Both the position numbers and the translations under genes were made by a program. From NCBI GenBank assembly GCA_026391255.1, contig JAPLDU010000049.1:2714-37375 (forward strand): a DNA stretch of 34,662 nucleotides, given 5' to 3'. The notes under the pieces were generated by a model. That model was not told where the DNA came from and ran no database searches. It saw only the letters and a list, made by a program, of their open reading frames with translations. The stretch is from Bacteroidia bacterium (GTDB taxonomy: Bacteria; Bacteroidota; Bacteroidia; Bacteroidales; JAPLDU01). Of this stretch, positions 34,203 through 34,662 are shown one piece after another. The stretch's first letter is position 1. Every line of letters starts with the position of its first letter.

Positions 34203-34662
34203 ATGAGAAAAATATCAATTCCCAAAATATTTCGCCTCACAGTTTTATATGTCCCGGTTTTATTAATACTTCACTCTTGCCAGACTTATAATTACAGACA
34301 TAATTATAAAAATGTAAATGCATTAATTCACAGTTCTGATTCATTGCAAACAAAACCTTTCCTTAAAGCTCACATGAAAAACGGGGATGTATGTATATTT
34401 CAGGATAAATGGGAAGTGAATGAAACTAAGGAACAGGTGAGCGGATATGCCACCAGGTATGACTTTAACAGGTCAAAAACATATGAGGGAAGCATTTTGA
34501 TTCCGGCAGACAGTGTTGCCATTTTTGAAACCAATATCAAACCTGAAAATCCTGAAAGCTCCAGGATTGCATCATTATGCATTATTACAGGTATTGATGT
34601 TATCATGGGTGTCTATTGCATTTTGAATCCAAAGGCATGTTTCGGATCCTGCCCTACCTTTT
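34203..34662 (+). CDS. Putative lipoprotein, 3' end cut by window edge
   Basis: I read an open frame of 153 codons from the ATG at 34203 to the right edge with no stop. It starts MRKISIPKIF and has a hydrophobic stretch ending in a lipobox-like LILHSC, so Cys at about residue 26 would be lipidated and the protein sent to the membrane. The visible part has no known domain. Its last residues, NPKACFGSCPTF, are a Cys-containing motif I recall from hypothetical Bacteroidota lipoproteins. GC and codon use look like the neighbours'. The function is unknown. Confidence 0.8.
   Translation, partial: MRKISIPKIFRLTVLYVPVLLILHSCQTYNYRHNYKNVNALIHSSDSLQTKPFLKAHMKNGDVCIFQDKWEVNETKEQVSGYATRYDFNRSKTYEGSILIPADSVAIFETNIKPENPESSRIASLCIITGIDVIMGVYCILNPKACFGSCPTF

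Overview
The window looks like a chromosomal piece of a Bacteroidota genome, most likely a Bacteroidales-type environmental lineage. Five complete proteins end in a type 9 secretion (T9SS) type A sorting tail with the IYPNP-type motif. Intergenic regions carry the Bacteroidota -7 promoter word TAnnTTTG and genes lack Shine-Dalgarno sites. It also has gingipain-type C25 peptidases, SprB-like, PKD and LamG surface modules, and housekeeping genes (gpmI, tilS, a 2-Cys peroxiredoxin, DUF3109) of that phylum's type. No T9SS machinery, tRNA, rRNA or CRISPR was seen.

Layout. 1-6264 (minus): two tandem adhesin-like proteins built of the same serial beta-sandwich repeats (LGPDTTIC..G / WSTGATTQ.I / GTYSVTVTN.CG). 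The downstream one runs off the left edge. 6577-8493 (plus): an exported PKD/SprB-type protein without a T9SS tail that ends in a duplicated PAGWS domain. 8494-9155: a cluster of inverted-repeat elements. 9156-16836 (plus): two tandem gingipain-like peptidases with divergent catalytic halves and nearly identical C-terminal halves. 16941-19805 (minus): a sortilin/Asp-box propeller protein with PKD and T9SS tail, separated from the convergent peptidase gene by a palindrome-rich 104-bp gap. 20155-22647 (plus): a TPR-coiled coil-TM-SpoIIE phosphatase. 22636-24518 (minus): an AMP-forming acyl-CoA synthetase broken by a frame-changing deletion that removed the TGD motif. 24929-27843 (plus): gpmI, a DUF3109 protein and a small beta-barrel-like protein. 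27962-30190 (minus): tilS and an AhpC-type peroxiredoxin with a clear rho-independent terminator. 30965-33898 (plus): a LamG plus repeat protein with T9SS tail. 34203-end (plus): the start of a lipoprotein.

The genes do not form one pathway. The common theme is a cell-surface or secreted repertoire (adhesin-like repeats, peptidases, propeller) beside scattered core metabolism. The most unusual thing is in the intergenic DNA. Seven gaps hold arrays of a degenerate 7-bp unit (roughly GANTTAY, kept in strict 7-bp phase over up to 18 units), and one of these has 9-bp and 8-bp versions. One array supplies the last codons and the stop of tilS. Several MITE- or REP-like inverted repeats are also present, including a 229-bp element with 17-bp perfect terminal inverted repeats directly upstream of the peroxiredoxin gene. 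All calls are from reading the sequence and recalling families; no database search was run.
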